Source: Pseudomonadota bacterium
Lineage (GTDB): Bacteria; CALINM01
DNA: 12,870 bases
Direction of reading: 5' to 3'
Assembly (NCBI GenBank): GCA_026415985.1
Contig: JAOAGA010000051.1
Span: 1-12,870, forward strand
Shown here: positions 1-9,111 of the stretch, piece after piece
Layout: every line of letters begins with the position of its first letter
How positions within the stretch are numbered: the first letter of the stretch is position 1
Notes under the pieces: model-generated
Databases searched by the model: none
The model's input: the letters and a program-made list of their open reading frames with translations, nothing else
What the model was told of the DNA's origin: nothing
Position numbers and translations under genes: made by a program

Positions 1-2575
1 ACTTTACTGTTAGTGTGGTTTCTGCACCGGGGACTAAATCTAATGTCAGATTATCGTCCTTTGCACTCAGCTGACCTGGTAAAGAGATATGTGTATATGT
101 TGTAGAAGAAAAATTATTAAAGGTCGGAGGTGAGACATAGTCAAGTTTTAGAGTGGTGTCACCAACATTTTTAACCTTAAATGAAAGGGTGGCATACTGT
201 CCAAGGGAAACGGAACCAAAGTCTAACAGAGGTGGAGAGAATGGTTTATTATCCGTTGTTAGTAAAAATAAGGCGGGGTTACCTAAGCTAAACCTCTGAC
301 CATATATATCAGAGGCGCCTAACCCTAAGAAACTTCTCGCATCCTTCCAGACCGCCAGAAACTCATTTTTTGTATGATTATATGCAATTTTGGGTTCAAG
401 CTGGTTGCCTGGACTTGTAGCAATAAAGTAATTATTCCCTCTTCTTGATCCTTCTAAATCAATATACTGACCCATTACATCAAGGTTTTCGAATGAAATA
501 TTGCCGTTTCTGCCATCCTGCCATATGACAAAATATCTCTGATTTACAGAATCGTACGATATATAAGGCTTGGATTGTTTTGAATTTTTTACATTTTCAT
601 CCTGAACCCCGTCATTATCTGTATCCTGATATCCTATAAGAAAATCAGTGTTATAAAACCCGCCACCGGAATAAATCAGTCTGCCATAGATTTTAGTATT
701 ACCTGCAGAATTGTTGGCATCTTTTCTCGTGTCTTCCCATGCTACCAGAAACTTCTTGGTAATTGGATCAAAAGACAAAGCGGGTTTATACGAATTTGAA
801 TCAGATGTATCTATTTTTTTCATTTCTAAATTTGAAATCGGTATTTCTTTTTCGAATATTCCATAAATGTGATTTTGGAGTTTACTAAAATCAACAAATG
901 GATTTGACATTTCTATATCATCAAAATCATAATTAAGAAAACTTGATGTTGAAATCTCCCAGAAATTACAGATTCTATCATCATTAGGATCTCGACAGTC
1001 TATATTAAATCTTCCTCTGAGCCTTTTTCCTTCAAAGGCAAAAAAGGTCTCCGGTGATGTTGAATCTGCAGCAACTACAGGATTGTTTACATCTCTAAAA
1101 AATTCTATTGTATAATTTTCGGTGATAAAACTCCCTATTAAAACTTCTGATGCAATTATTCTGCCAGAACTGCCTTCACTGTTTGTAAATACATCAGAAC
1201 CTTTTATCCCCAAAAAATTTGTTTTCTCATTAAGTGTTGTTCCATCAATGGTAAGATAGACTACGTTATTTTGATCACCATACTCCAAATTAACAGGGGT
1301 ATGTCCAAAGGCAAGAACGGATATGTAGTTTGTCTTATCCCTCGTCTCTACCCAGGTTAGTTTAAAAGTATCTTTTACATTGTCATAGGTAATTTTGGGA
1401 AGCTTTCTTGAGAGAAGATTTGAGCCTCGAGATGTAAAGGAAACAGGATATGATGTTGAGTAGTAACTATATGTTACTCGTATATCTTTTTTTGTATTTA
1501 ACAAAATACCAACATCAAAGCTAAAAAAACCAGTTGAATAATTTATTTTACCTTCGGGAAGCAGGTTCCCTTTACCATCGTCAATACAATCAGGAGATTT
1601 TGTTATACTCGTTGTATTATAAAATATTTTAAATGTACCAGGTTTTATCGGAACTTTTTTAACATAACCCTGAAAACTACTCAGACCACTAGTATTATCA
1701 AATTTTTCTGTTCTTGAGACTTCATACTTGTATTTGTAACTTACTGTAATCTTAGCAAATTTTTTAGGTGGTGTAGAAAAAGAAAAGTTTGATATTACAC
1801 CTGTGTTATAATTTATTGTTCCACCCGTTGGAAATGCACCTAAGCCGTTATCCACAACAGTTTGAACACCATCGGATATTGTAACACTTCCTGCAACAAC
1901 AGTCGGTTTATAGCTAAGGGTATAGTTAAAATTATTAGTAGCTCCATCACCAACCGCTATGGTTTCCAAAGCATTTTCAAATCTATATAGTTTACCGTCA
2001 GTATAGCCGGGATATTTAACTGCCCCCTTTGATATTATAGTTGTGCCGGCAGAGTTTATACTGTCACATGTTGATGTAGTTAAATTATTTACATTAATCT
2101 CTCTTATTCCTACATAACCACCACCACTTCCACCAATCTCATCCTGCCAGACAACTACAATTTTATCATCTTTATTTGAAGAAACCGCCTGAACACCACC
2201 ATCTCTGTAAGCAAGCCACGGAACAGTCTGATTACCAATGGAGCTGTAAACAGGAAAGGCAGATCCGCATAATCTTCCGCTATAGTTTACAAACTGTCCA
2301 TATATATCTGAGCCAGTAGCATTTCTGTTTCTGAAATCTTCCCAAACAACAAAATATAACTTTTTATCAGGCAAGTTAATTATATGTGGGTTTTGCTGAT
2401 CATCATCGGCTGTTGAAATAGGTACTTCTGAACCGACCAGCTTGGCAACCTTAATTTTACCATCTATGTTTTCCTGATCTAACACTGATGTTTTTGATTT
2501 TCCGTTACTACCACATCTGATTAGGAGGATTACTAAAAGTGCTGATATTATTAGATAAAGTAATGTTTTTTTCAC
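1..2575 (-). CDS. Large secreted, probably lipid-anchored repeat protein (C-terminus outside window)
   Basis: An uninterrupted frame of 858 codons runs from a GTG at 2573-2575 to the left edge, so the C-terminus is missing. The GTG is chosen because AAGGAGGGG (2579-2587) sits just upstream. Residues 4-20 are a hydrophobic signal followed by Cys21; LLIRC resembles a lipobox, but Arg at -1 is atypical. Blade-like segments around a W-x-D-x-R core, often followed by DIYGQ, occur near residues 74-94, 139-146, 405-413, 609-632, 681-703 and 739-760, suggesting a beta-propeller. Residues 228-281 and 311-371 are a duplicated module with a G-x-INY-x-TG signature, resembling phage baseplate/tail-type beta modules. 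DTDNDGVQDE (651-660) looks like a thrombospondin-3-type calcium loop. Residues 783-858 (LDFGSVSLGQ, then FKVKNVGDTTL) look like an ASH/choice-of-anchor-D Ig domain. Location outside the cytoplasm is inferred; no enzymatic function is recognisable. Confidence 0.85.
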   Translation of the reverse strand, partial: MKKTLLYLIISALLVILLIRCGSNGKSKTSVLDQENIDGKIKVAKLVGSEVPISTADDDQQNPHIINLPDKKLYFVVWEDFRNRNATGSDIYGQFVNYSGRLCGSAFPVYSSIGNQTVPWLAYRDGGVQAVSSNKDDKIVVVWQDEIGGSGGGYVGIREINVNNLTTSTCDSINSAGTTIISKGAVKYPGYTDGKLYRFENALETIAVGDGATNNFNYTLSYKPTVVAGSVTISDGVQTVVDNGLGAFPTGGTINYNTGVISNFSFSTPPKKFAKITVSYKYKYEVSRTEKFDNTSGLSSFQGYVKKVPIKPGTFKIFYNTTSITKSPDCIDDGKGNLLPEGKINYSTGFFSFDVGILLNTKKDIRVTYSYYSTSYPVSFTSRGSNLLSRKLPKITYDNVKDTFKLTWVETRDKTNYISVLAFGHTPVNLEYGDQNNVVYLTIDGTTLNEKTNFLGIKGSDVFTNSEGSSGRIIASEVLIGSFITENYTIEFFRDVNNPVVAADSTSPETFFAFEGKRLRGRFNIDCRDPNDDRICNFWEISTSSFLNYDFDDIEMSNPFVDFSKLQNHIYGIFEKEIPISNLEMKKIDTSDSNSYKPALSFDPITKKFLVAWEDTRKDANNSAGNTKIYGRLIYSGGGFYNTDFLIGYQDTDNDGVQDENVKNSKQSKPYISYDSVNQRYFVIWQDGRNGNISFENLDVMGQYIDLEGSRRGNNYFIATSPGNQLEPKIAYNHTKNEFLAVWKDARSFLGLGASDIYGQRFSLGNPALFLLTTDNKPFSPPLLDFGSVSLGQYATLSFKVKNVGDTTLKLDYVSPPTFNNFSSTTYTHISLPGQLSAKDDNLTLDLVPGAETTLTVK

Positions 2576-2578
2576 ATA

Positions 2579-2587
2579 CCCCTCCTT
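2579..2587 (-). promoter_or_regulatory. Strong Shine-Dalgarno for the repeat protein
   Basis: The minus strand reads AAGGAGGGG, and the AGGAGG core lies five bases before a GTG codon. A purine-rich site this good at this spacing fixes the start codon as GTG 2573-2575. The encoded protein then begins MKKTLLYLII, a normal signal-peptide N-terminus. Confidence 0.85.
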
Positions 2588-2620
2588 CGAAAAGTCTTAA
2601 ATACAGCAAAACCTACACAA

Positions 2621-2649
2621 ATTTTAGTATTATCAATTATCTATGTCAA
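2621..2649 (-). promoter_or_regulatory. Sigma-70 promoter of the repeat protein gene
   Basis: On the minus strand a perfect -35 TTGACA (2644-2649) is followed by a 17-base spacer and the -10 TAAAAT (2621-2626, 5/6 match). Transcription would start near 2614, giving a leader of roughly 40 bases that contains the Shine-Dalgarno. This implies the large protein is transcribed on its own, although no terminator separates it from the DUF2520 gene upstream. Confidence 0.75.
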
Positions 2650-2664
2650 GTTTATTAATTTTTT

Positions 2665-3543
2665 CTAAATTTTTTCTAATATCTCGTTAATCTTTTTCGC
2701 TTTTTCTTTATCAATGGATCCTTTTTTCAGTGCCACCTCTACAGTATATAATCCTAATGTTTTATATAGTTCCAGTGTCTCCGGTGAATGTTTCTTCATT
2801 GCGAAAATGTGGTCTTGTATGGTATTAATATCTCCTCTTGCGATGGGGCCTGTAAGGGCATTTTCTGTCCCTAATCTTTCTATATTATTCAGGGTACCTC
2901 TTACTAATTTGATTAGCCCCTCGGTTCCCATTTTTTCATCAATATCTATTTTTTTAAACAGATCTACGCTTTTATTCATCAAGGTTACAAAATAGTTGCA
3001 GGCAATAACTGCCGATAGATGGTATAGTGGTTTTTTCTCACTTTCAATAAAGAATGGTTCTCCATCCAGGTCTTCCACTATTTCTCTCGCATAATCAAAG
3101 GCCTTTTCATTCCCATCGATTGCAAAGAGACTTCCAATAATATTTTTTACACCTTCCTGTGGATTGGCAATGGTCTGTAAGGGATGAATGCTTATACCTA
3201 ATCCCCCTTTTTCTTCTAATGGACTGAATACCTCTGCGCTGATACTTCCACTGGTATGAATAAATATCTGTCCTTGCCTGATTTCACAATTTTCTTTTAT
3301 ACCATCTATGACACTTTTTATAGAATCATCATTAGTCGTTATAAACACTACGTCAGAATCTTCAACAAACATATAGATATCATTTGAATAGGTAATATCA
3401 CCGATAAACTCATAGGCCCTTTGTGCCGAGTTTATGGTTCTGCTTGATATTCCAATAACTTCGTATCCCTTACTTTTCAATAGATAAGCAAGAGATGTTC
3501 CGACTTTACCCGCACCAATAAAGGATATTTTTTTTCTATTCAT
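2665..3543 (-). CDS. Rossmann-like/DUF2520 (COG5495) putative oxidoreductase
   Basis: The 292-residue product starts MNRKKISFIGAGKVG. It has a beta-alpha-beta dinucleotide-binding fold with GAGKVG at residues 10-15. A second strand (DVVFITTND) and the motifs IHTSG and SIHPLQT are typical of the COG5495 family. The C-terminal half (from about residue 165; ACNYF, LTGPIARGD) is the helical DUF2520 domain, which resembles the 6-phosphogluconate dehydrogenase/KARI C-terminal fold. The family is predicted to be an NAD(P)-dependent oxidoreductase with unknown substrate; the sequence does not reveal one. The ATG at 3541-3543 is preferred over an in-frame ATG eight codons upstream (3567) because GGAGG lies eight bases before it and the extra residues precede the first strand of the fold. 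It is divergent from the gene at 3675 and is followed after 89 bases by the large repeat protein. Confidence 0.85.
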   Translation of the reverse strand: MNRKKISFIGAGKVGTSLAYLLKSKGYEVIGISSRTINSAQRAYEFIGDITYSNDIYMFVEDSDVVFITTNDDSIKSVIDGIKENCEIRQGQIFIHTSGSISAEVFSPLEEKGGLGISIHPLQTIANPQEGVKNIIGSLFAIDGNEKAFDYAREIVEDLDGEPFFIESEKKPLYHLSAVIACNYFVTLMNKSVDLFKKIDIDEKMGTEGLIKLVRGTLNNIERLGTENALTGPIARGDINTIQDHIFAMKKHSPETLELYKTLGLYTVEVALKKGSIDKEKAKKINEILEKI

Positions 3544-3550
3544 ATAAAAT

Positions 3551-3556
3551 TCCTCC
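3551..3556 (-). promoter_or_regulatory. Shine-Dalgarno that decides the DUF2520 start
   Basis: The minus strand reads GGAGGA, with the GGAGG core eight bases upstream of ATG 3541-3543. This favours the internal start over the ATG at 3567, before which no comparable purine-rich site is seen. Confidence 0.7.
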
Positions 3557-3637
3557 ACCTGTACCATGCTTTTTTGTTTTTCTTACTGATATTTTTCCTC
3601 AACACTATACCTCTTGATATATTTTAATCTATTAACC

Positions 3638-3667
3638 TTTACTTTTTTTTAATTCCCTGTTTATAAT
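3638..3667 (+). promoter_or_regulatory. Candidate promoter overlapping the 5' end of the MXAN_5187-like gene
   Basis: TTTACT (3638-3643, 4/6 match to TTGACA), an 18-base spacer and a perfect TATAAT (3662-3667) are visible. The -10 overlaps the first in-frame ATG (3666). The predicted transcription start, seven bases after the -10, falls on or next to the A of the second ATG (3675). The sequence is AT-rich, so a chance TATAAT is possible. Confidence 0.45.
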
Positions 3668-3674
3668 GTTACTT

Positions 3675-4247
3675 ATGAATAAAGAGGAAATCAAGCAAGA
3701 CCTTGATAATATTGAAAGAAAAATTGAACAACTGAAAATTGAGTATGAAAAATTCTTTGTAGGAATCACCAAAATCGAACCAGTCGTTATGAAAAATCAG
3801 ATAGTCCAACTGATAAAAAAATACGCTTCACATCAGTTTAATAATGTAATGTTAAGTTTCAGGTATAAAAACCTTCTCGCCCGTTTTTTAACTTATCAGG
3901 AATACTGGAACAGAATTTTAAAGTTAATAGAAGAAGGAAAAAATCCAAAGGATTATCGAAAAATATATGAAAAATTCATACAAGATGCTGAAAAGAATAT
4001 TTTACCAGTGGAACCGTCTCCTTCACCTAAAACTGATGAAATGGAACCCTATAGAAATCTCTATATTAAATATACCAGTCTATTGGAAAAACGAAACAAA
4101 AAGGCTCCATCTTTAGAAACATTTGTAAAAACTATTAATGATTATGAAAATAAGGTAAAGGAAAAATATGGACCTGATGCTATTGTTATTTTTGAGTTTG
4201 AGGAAGCAGGAGATACAGTAAAAATAAAAAGTGTCATAAAGAAATAA
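3675..4247 (+). CDS. MXAN_5187 C-terminal-domain-like protein of unknown function
   Basis: This is a 190-residue protein without a signal peptide or membrane segment, so it is probably cytoplasmic. Residues 1-30 (MNKEEIKQDLDNIERKIEQL) form a charged, probably coiled-coil helix. The middle (RYKNLLARFLTYQEYWNRIL) and the C-terminus (EPYRNLYIKYTSL, then a strand-rich tail ending VKIKSVIKK) recall deltaproteobacterial proteins with the MXAN_5187 C-terminal domain. I base that on pattern memory, not a search. A PSPSPK linker near residues 114-119 separates the two parts. The start is uncertain: ATG 3666 and ATG 3675 are in frame and neither has a Shine-Dalgarno, unlike other genes here. I prefer 3675 because a TATAAT overlaps the first ATG. 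The gene converges on the atp operon and shares its terminator. Its function is unknown. Confidence 0.7.
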   Translation: MNKEEIKQDLDNIERKIEQLKIEYEKFFVGITKIEPVVMKNQIVQLIKKYASHQFNNVMLSFRYKNLLARFLTYQEYWNRILKLIEEGKNPKDYRKIYEKFIQDAEKNILPVEPSPSPKTDEMEPYRNLYIKYTSLLEKRNKKAPSLETFVKTINDYENKVKEKYGPDAIVIFEFEEAGDTVKIKSVIKK

Positions 4248-4291
4248 TGTATTTATTTTTTACAGAGATTGGTAAATCAGTATGAGATAAG

Positions 4292-4322
4292 AAAAAAAAG
4301 GGCAGATAAACTGCCCTTTTTT
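4292..4322. terminator. Bidirectional intrinsic terminator between convergent genes
   Basis: GGGCAG (4300-4305), the loop ATAAA and CTGCCC (4311-4316) form a six-pair GC-rich stem. It is flanked by eight A residues on the left and six T residues on the right, so each strand has a hairpin followed by a T-tract. It ends both the plus-strand gene (stop at 4247) and the atp operon. The T-tract overlaps the atpC stop codon by two bases. Confidence 0.9.
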
Positions 4323-4734
4323 ATTGTTTTGCCCTTTTAGCAACTTCAAGTCTTATCAATGCCTTTTCGTAAGAAGTCTTTGCGGTAAAATAGTCAGCAT
4401 CATCTTCGCTGAGAGCTTTTAATCTCTCTTCGGCCCTTTTCTTCGCCGCTTCAGCCCTTGTTAAATCGATATCAATAGCCTTTTCTGCAGTTTCTACAAG
4501 CACTGTAACCTTATCAAAGGTAACTTCAGCAAAGCCCCAACTGACCGCTAAATGTTCAGTCTTTCCTTTAACCTTATAGGAAAGCTCACCGATTTTTAAA
4601 GAAGTAAGTAGGGGATGATGCCCCGGTAATATAGTTATCTGACCTACTATGCCGGGAGCGGTCAGCTCTTCTGCCTCGTCACTAACTATGAGCCCGTAGG
4701 GTGTAACTATCTCTATCTTAAATTTATCAGCCAT
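4321..4734 (-). CDS. atpC: F1 ATP synthase epsilon subunit
   Basis: This is a full-length 137-residue epsilon subunit. Residues 1-84 are the beta-sandwich domain (IEIVTPYGLI, APGIVGQITILPGHHPL), and residues 88-137 are the two-helix C-terminal domain that can extend into F1 and inhibit ATP hydrolysis. The subunit sits on the central stalk with gamma and contacts the c-ring. The helix start IDLTRA (89-94), followed by R100, fits the I/L-D-x-x-R-A ATP-binding motif described for Bacillus PS3 epsilon, so nucleotide sensing is plausible but inferred. The ATG is eight bases beyond the atpD stop, and the likely ribosome site GGAG lies within the last atpD codons. It is the last gene of the operon. 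Confidence 0.97.
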   Translation of the reverse strand: MADKFKIEIVTPYGLIVSDEAEELTAPGIVGQITILPGHHPLLTSLKIGELSYKVKGKTEHLAVSWGFAEVTFDKVTVLVETAEKAIDIDLTRAEAAKKRAEERLKALSEDDADYFTAKTSYEKALIRLEVAKRAKQ

Positions 4735-4742
4735 TTTTTTGA

Positions 4743-6155
<1,413 letters not shown>

Positions 6156-6170
6156 TTAACTCCTCCTCAA

Positions 6171-7043
6171 TTATTTTTTAATTGCTTCGGCGCCACCTAT
6201 TATCTCCATAAGCTCTTTTGTAATTGACGCCTGTCTTGTTTTATTAAACAAAAGAGTCAGCCTTTCTATCATGTCACTGGCATTGTTTGTAGCATTATCC
6301 ATTGCGGTCATTCTTGCTGCAAGCTCACTTGCAATGGTTTCAAGTATTGATCTGTGTATCTGAATATAAACATTTCTCGGAAGTAGTTCATTAATCAGTG
6401 TTTCTTTATCGGGCTCGTAAATAAACTCAGTTTTGGGAACATTTTCAGGTATCTCAATAGGTTCAACTGGTAAAAGTCTTGTAAAGGTTGGTACCTGTGA
6501 TATGGCAGATTTAAATCTGTTATAAACAACAACCACTTCATCGGCATTACCGGAAATAAAGCTTTCTATAATCTTTTCCCCTATCTCACGGGCGGTCTCG
6601 TATTGTTCTTTCTGATATACATTTACGAGACTTTCTATCACATTATAATTTCTCTTCCTGAGATATTCAGTCCCTTTTCTCCCGACAGTAATGATGCTGA
6701 TATTATCACCGTAGCTTTGTCTTTTTTCTCTGATGTAAGCCTCAGTCTGTCTCAAAAGGTTCGAGTTAAAGACACCACATAGCCCCCTATCGGAAGTAAG
6801 AACAACCATAAGCAAAGATTTTTTTTCTTCCCTGTCCTGCAGAAGGGGGTGTGTCTTTGTTTCAACCCTTGCAGCTAACTCAGATATAACTTCCTGCAAC
6901 TTCTCTGCGTATGCCCTTGCGGTTAGTATGGCATCCTGAGCCCTTTTTAGCTTTGCTGCAGAGACCATCTTCATTGCTTTAGTAATCTTCTGTGTACTCT
7001 TAACGCTCTGAATCCTTCTTCTTATATGTCTTAGACTTGGCAT
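6171..7043 (-). CDS. atpG: F1 ATP synthase gamma subunit
   Basis: This is a 290-residue gamma subunit, the rotor shaft inside the alpha3-beta3 hexamer. The N-terminal helix begins MPSLRHIRRRIQSV and continues KITKAMKMVSAAKLKRA. The Rossmann-like middle domain contains VLTSDRGLCGVFN. The C-terminal helix carries MTAMDNATNNA and QASITKELMEI, the typical gamma signature. The length is normal for bacteria, without the insertions seen in cyanobacterial gamma. It starts 12 bases after the atpA stop behind a modest AGGG-type site, so translation may be coupled to atpA. Confidence 0.98.
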   Translation of the reverse strand: MPSLRHIRRRIQSVKSTQKITKAMKMVSAAKLKRAQDAILTARAYAEKLQEVISELAARVETKTHPLLQDREEKKSLLMVVLTSDRGLCGVFNSNLLRQTEAYIREKRQSYGDNISIITVGRKGTEYLRKRNYNVIESLVNVYQKEQYETAREIGEKIIESFISGNADEVVVVYNRFKSAISQVPTFTRLLPVEPIEIPENVPKTEFIYEPDKETLINELLPRNVYIQIHRSILETIASELAARMTAMDNATNNASDMIERLTLLFNKTRQASITKELMEIIGGAEAIKK

Positions 7044-7055
7044 CTTTCATCCCTG

Positions 7056-8564
7056 TTAGTATTTGAATACTTCTTTTAGCTCTTTAATCATTGTTTCTAT
7101 TTTTCCTCTGATCTCATCGTCTATCTGTTTTTTCTCATCAATACCCTTTTCAATCTCCGGATATTTTGAATCCATCATCTGATAAAGCTCTTTCTCAAAC
7201 TTTGAGATAGCCTCAACGGGATACTCATCAAGAAAACCTTTAGTTCCAGCGTAAATTAATACGATCTGCTTGGCAACTGAAAGAGGAGTATATTGTGGCT
7301 GTTTTAAAAGTTCAACGAGCCTTGCACCCCTTGCAAGCTGTTGCTGAGTTGCCTTATCGAGATCACTGCCAAACTGGGCAAACGCAGCGAGTTCCCTGTA
7401 CTGTGCCAGATCAAGTCTTAAAGAACCTGCGACCTGCTTCATTGCTTTAATCTGCGCATTACCACCGACCCTTGATACGGAAAGACCGACATTAACCGCT
7501 GGTCTGACACCGGAATAGAACAGGTCAGTTTCTAAGTAAATCTGACCATCCGTAATGGATATAACGTTTGTTGGAATATACGCAGACACGTCACCTGCCT
7601 GAGTCTCAATAACAGGCAACGCAGTTAAAGATCCTCCGCCCAGCTCATCTTTCATCTTGGCAGCCCTTTCAAGAAGCCTTGAATGGAGATAGAAAACGTC
7701 TCCGGGATATGCTTCACGGCCGGGAGGTCTTCTTAAAAGAAGTGAAAGCTGTCTATAGGAAACCGCATGTTTTGAAAGATCATCATATATTGCAACTGCA
7801 TGTTTACCATTATCTCTGTAATACTCGCCCATTGTGCAACCTGAGTATGGTGCTAAGAACTGAAGCGGTGCGGGGTCATTTGCAGTAGCAGAAACAATTA
7901 TAGTATAATCGAGGGCACCGAAATTCTTTAGCTTTTCCATAACCTGTGCTACCGTTGACTGTTTCTGTCCGATAGCAACATATATACAGATAACTCCTTT
8001 ACCTTTCTGATTTATTATGGTATCTATTGCAATGGCGGTCTTACCGGTCTGTCTGTCACCAATGATAAGCTCTCTCTGCCCTCTGCCTATTGGTATCATA
8101 GAGTCAATAGCCTTAAGACCAGTCTGAAGAGGCTCTTTAACGGGCTGTCTGACAACTATACCGGGTGCTTTTACTTCAACCCTTCTGTACTCCTTTGCTT
8201 CAATGGGCCCTTTCCCGTCTATGGGCTGTCCTAATGGATTAACAACCCTGCCTAAAAGGGCATCACCTACGGGCACCTGAACTATTCTACCGGTTCTTTT
8301 AACGGTATCACCTTCTTTAATGTATTTGTCTTCACCGAAGATGGCACAACCAACGTTGTCTTCATCTAAGTTTAGTGCCATACCATAAATATTATTGGGG
8401 AACTCAACAAGCTCACCCGCCATAACCTTCTCAAGCCCGTATACCCTTGCGATACCATCACCTACATTAAGAACAACACCGGTCTCTGAGACATCTACCT
8501 TTTTCTCAAAGCCCTGAATCCTTTCTTTTATAATTCTGCTAATTTCATCGGCTCTAATTTCCAT
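7056..8564 (-). CDS. atpA: F1 ATP synthase alpha subunit
   Basis: This is a full-length 502-residue alpha subunit, the non-catalytic nucleotide-binding partner of beta. The beta-barrel domain starts [12 protein letters not shown] and contains [11 protein letters not shown]. The P-loop GDRQTGKT is at 169-176. The conserved SVSRVGG contributes the arginine finger (R365) to the catalytic site on beta. The N-terminal 20 residues form the delta-binding helix. The closest resemblance I recognise is to deltaproteobacterial alpha subunits. The ATG lies only four bases after the atpH stop, and the GGGGTGA ribosome site overlaps that stop codon. Confidence 0.99.
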   Translation of the reverse strand: MEIRADEISRIIKERIQGFEKKVDVSETGVVLNVGDGIARVYGLEKVMAGELVEFPNNIYGMALNLDEDNVGCAIFGEDKYIKEGDTVKRTGRIVQVPVGDALLGRVVNPLGQPIDGKGPIEAKEYRRVEVKAPGIVVRQPVKEPLQTGLKAIDSMIPIGRGQRELIIGDRQTGKTAIAIDTIINQKGKGVICIYVAIGQKQSTVAQVMEKLKNFGALDYTIIVSATANDPAPLQFLAPYSGCTMGEYYRDNGKHAVAIYDDLSKHAVSYRQLSLLLRRPPGREAYPGDVFYLHSRLLERAAKMKDELGGGSLTALPVIETQAGDVSAYIPTNVISITDGQIYLETDLFYSGVRPAVNVGLSVSRVGGNAQIKAMKQVAGSLRLDLAQYRELAAFAQFGSDLDKATQQQLARGARLVELLKQPQYTPLSVAKQIVLIYAGTKGFLDEYPVEAISKFEKELYQMMDSKYPEIEKGIDEKKQIDDEIRGKIETMIKELKEVFKY

Positions 8565-8568
8565 TCTC

Positions 8569-9111
8569 TCACCCCTTCAATATATTATCTTTTAAAATTT
8601 CTAATTGTTTTCTGATTGATGCATCGTAGACCATGTCTCCTACCTTAACAATAACACCGCCAATCATCTCCTTGTTTACCTCCTGAGAAAGGAGAACTTC
8701 TTTCTTGATAGCCTTCTCCAAAGCAAGTTTAATTGCTTTAACATCTTCTTCTGAAAGGATATCAGGTGATATAAGCTTACCTCTTACCCTACCAGCATAG
8801 AGATCCTCCAAATCCTGATAAAACTTGCAGATATAGGGAAGGAGCTTAACCTTGTTCACTTCTATCAGAAAAAAGATAAGGTTAATGATATAGTTGTGTA
8901 ACTGCTGGCCCTTAAAAACAGATGATACAATCTCCTTTTTTGCCTCCATATCTATAACAGGGTTTGCCAAAAAGGGCACAAAATCTTCCACCTTTTCGCA
9001 GAGCTCTTTCAACGCCTTGATATCTTCTGAAAACTTGGATGACACATTGAGCTCAATCCCCATCTCATATAAAGCCTTTGCATATCTTCTTGCAGATGAT
9101 AGCTTAATCAA
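8569..9111 (-). CDS. atpH: F1 ATP synthase delta subunit
   Basis: This is a 180-residue delta (OSCP-type) subunit linking the peripheral stalk to the top of the alpha3-beta3 head. The N-terminal helical bundle starts with the characteristic [14 protein letters not shown]. The C-terminal part carries [20 protein letters not shown], the diagnostic delta signature. The start codon is TTG (9109-9111), and its TTGA overlaps the TGA stop of atpF by four bases. GGAGAGGG a few bases upstream supports it, and the next ATG (MGIEL) would delete the conserved SARRYAKAL helix. The rare start and the overlap point to translational coupling with atpF. Confidence 0.97.
   Translation of the reverse strand: MIKLSSARRYAKALYEMGIELNVSSKFSEDIKALKELCEKVEDFVPFLANPVIDMEAKKEIVSSVFKGQQLHNYIINLIFFLIEVNKVKLLPYICKFYQDLEDLYAGRVRGKLISPDILSEEDVKAIKLALEKAIKKEVLLSQEVNKEMIGGVIVKVGDMVYDASIRKQLEILKDNILKG

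Noticed and set aside
2714-2995. Plus-strand reading frame of 93 codons
   Set aside because: It lies opposite the DUF2520 gene, whose protein is coherent and family-typical; the antisense product is low-complexity and has no recognisable domain.
3666-3674. Upstream ATG start (MLL) for the plus-strand gene
   Set aside because: It overlaps a perfect TATAAT and has no ribosome site, so the second ATG is preferred, though not excluded without transcript data.
7679-7888. Plus-strand reading frame of 69 codons
   Set aside because: It is antisense to the conserved centre of atpA and lacks a ribosome site or domain.
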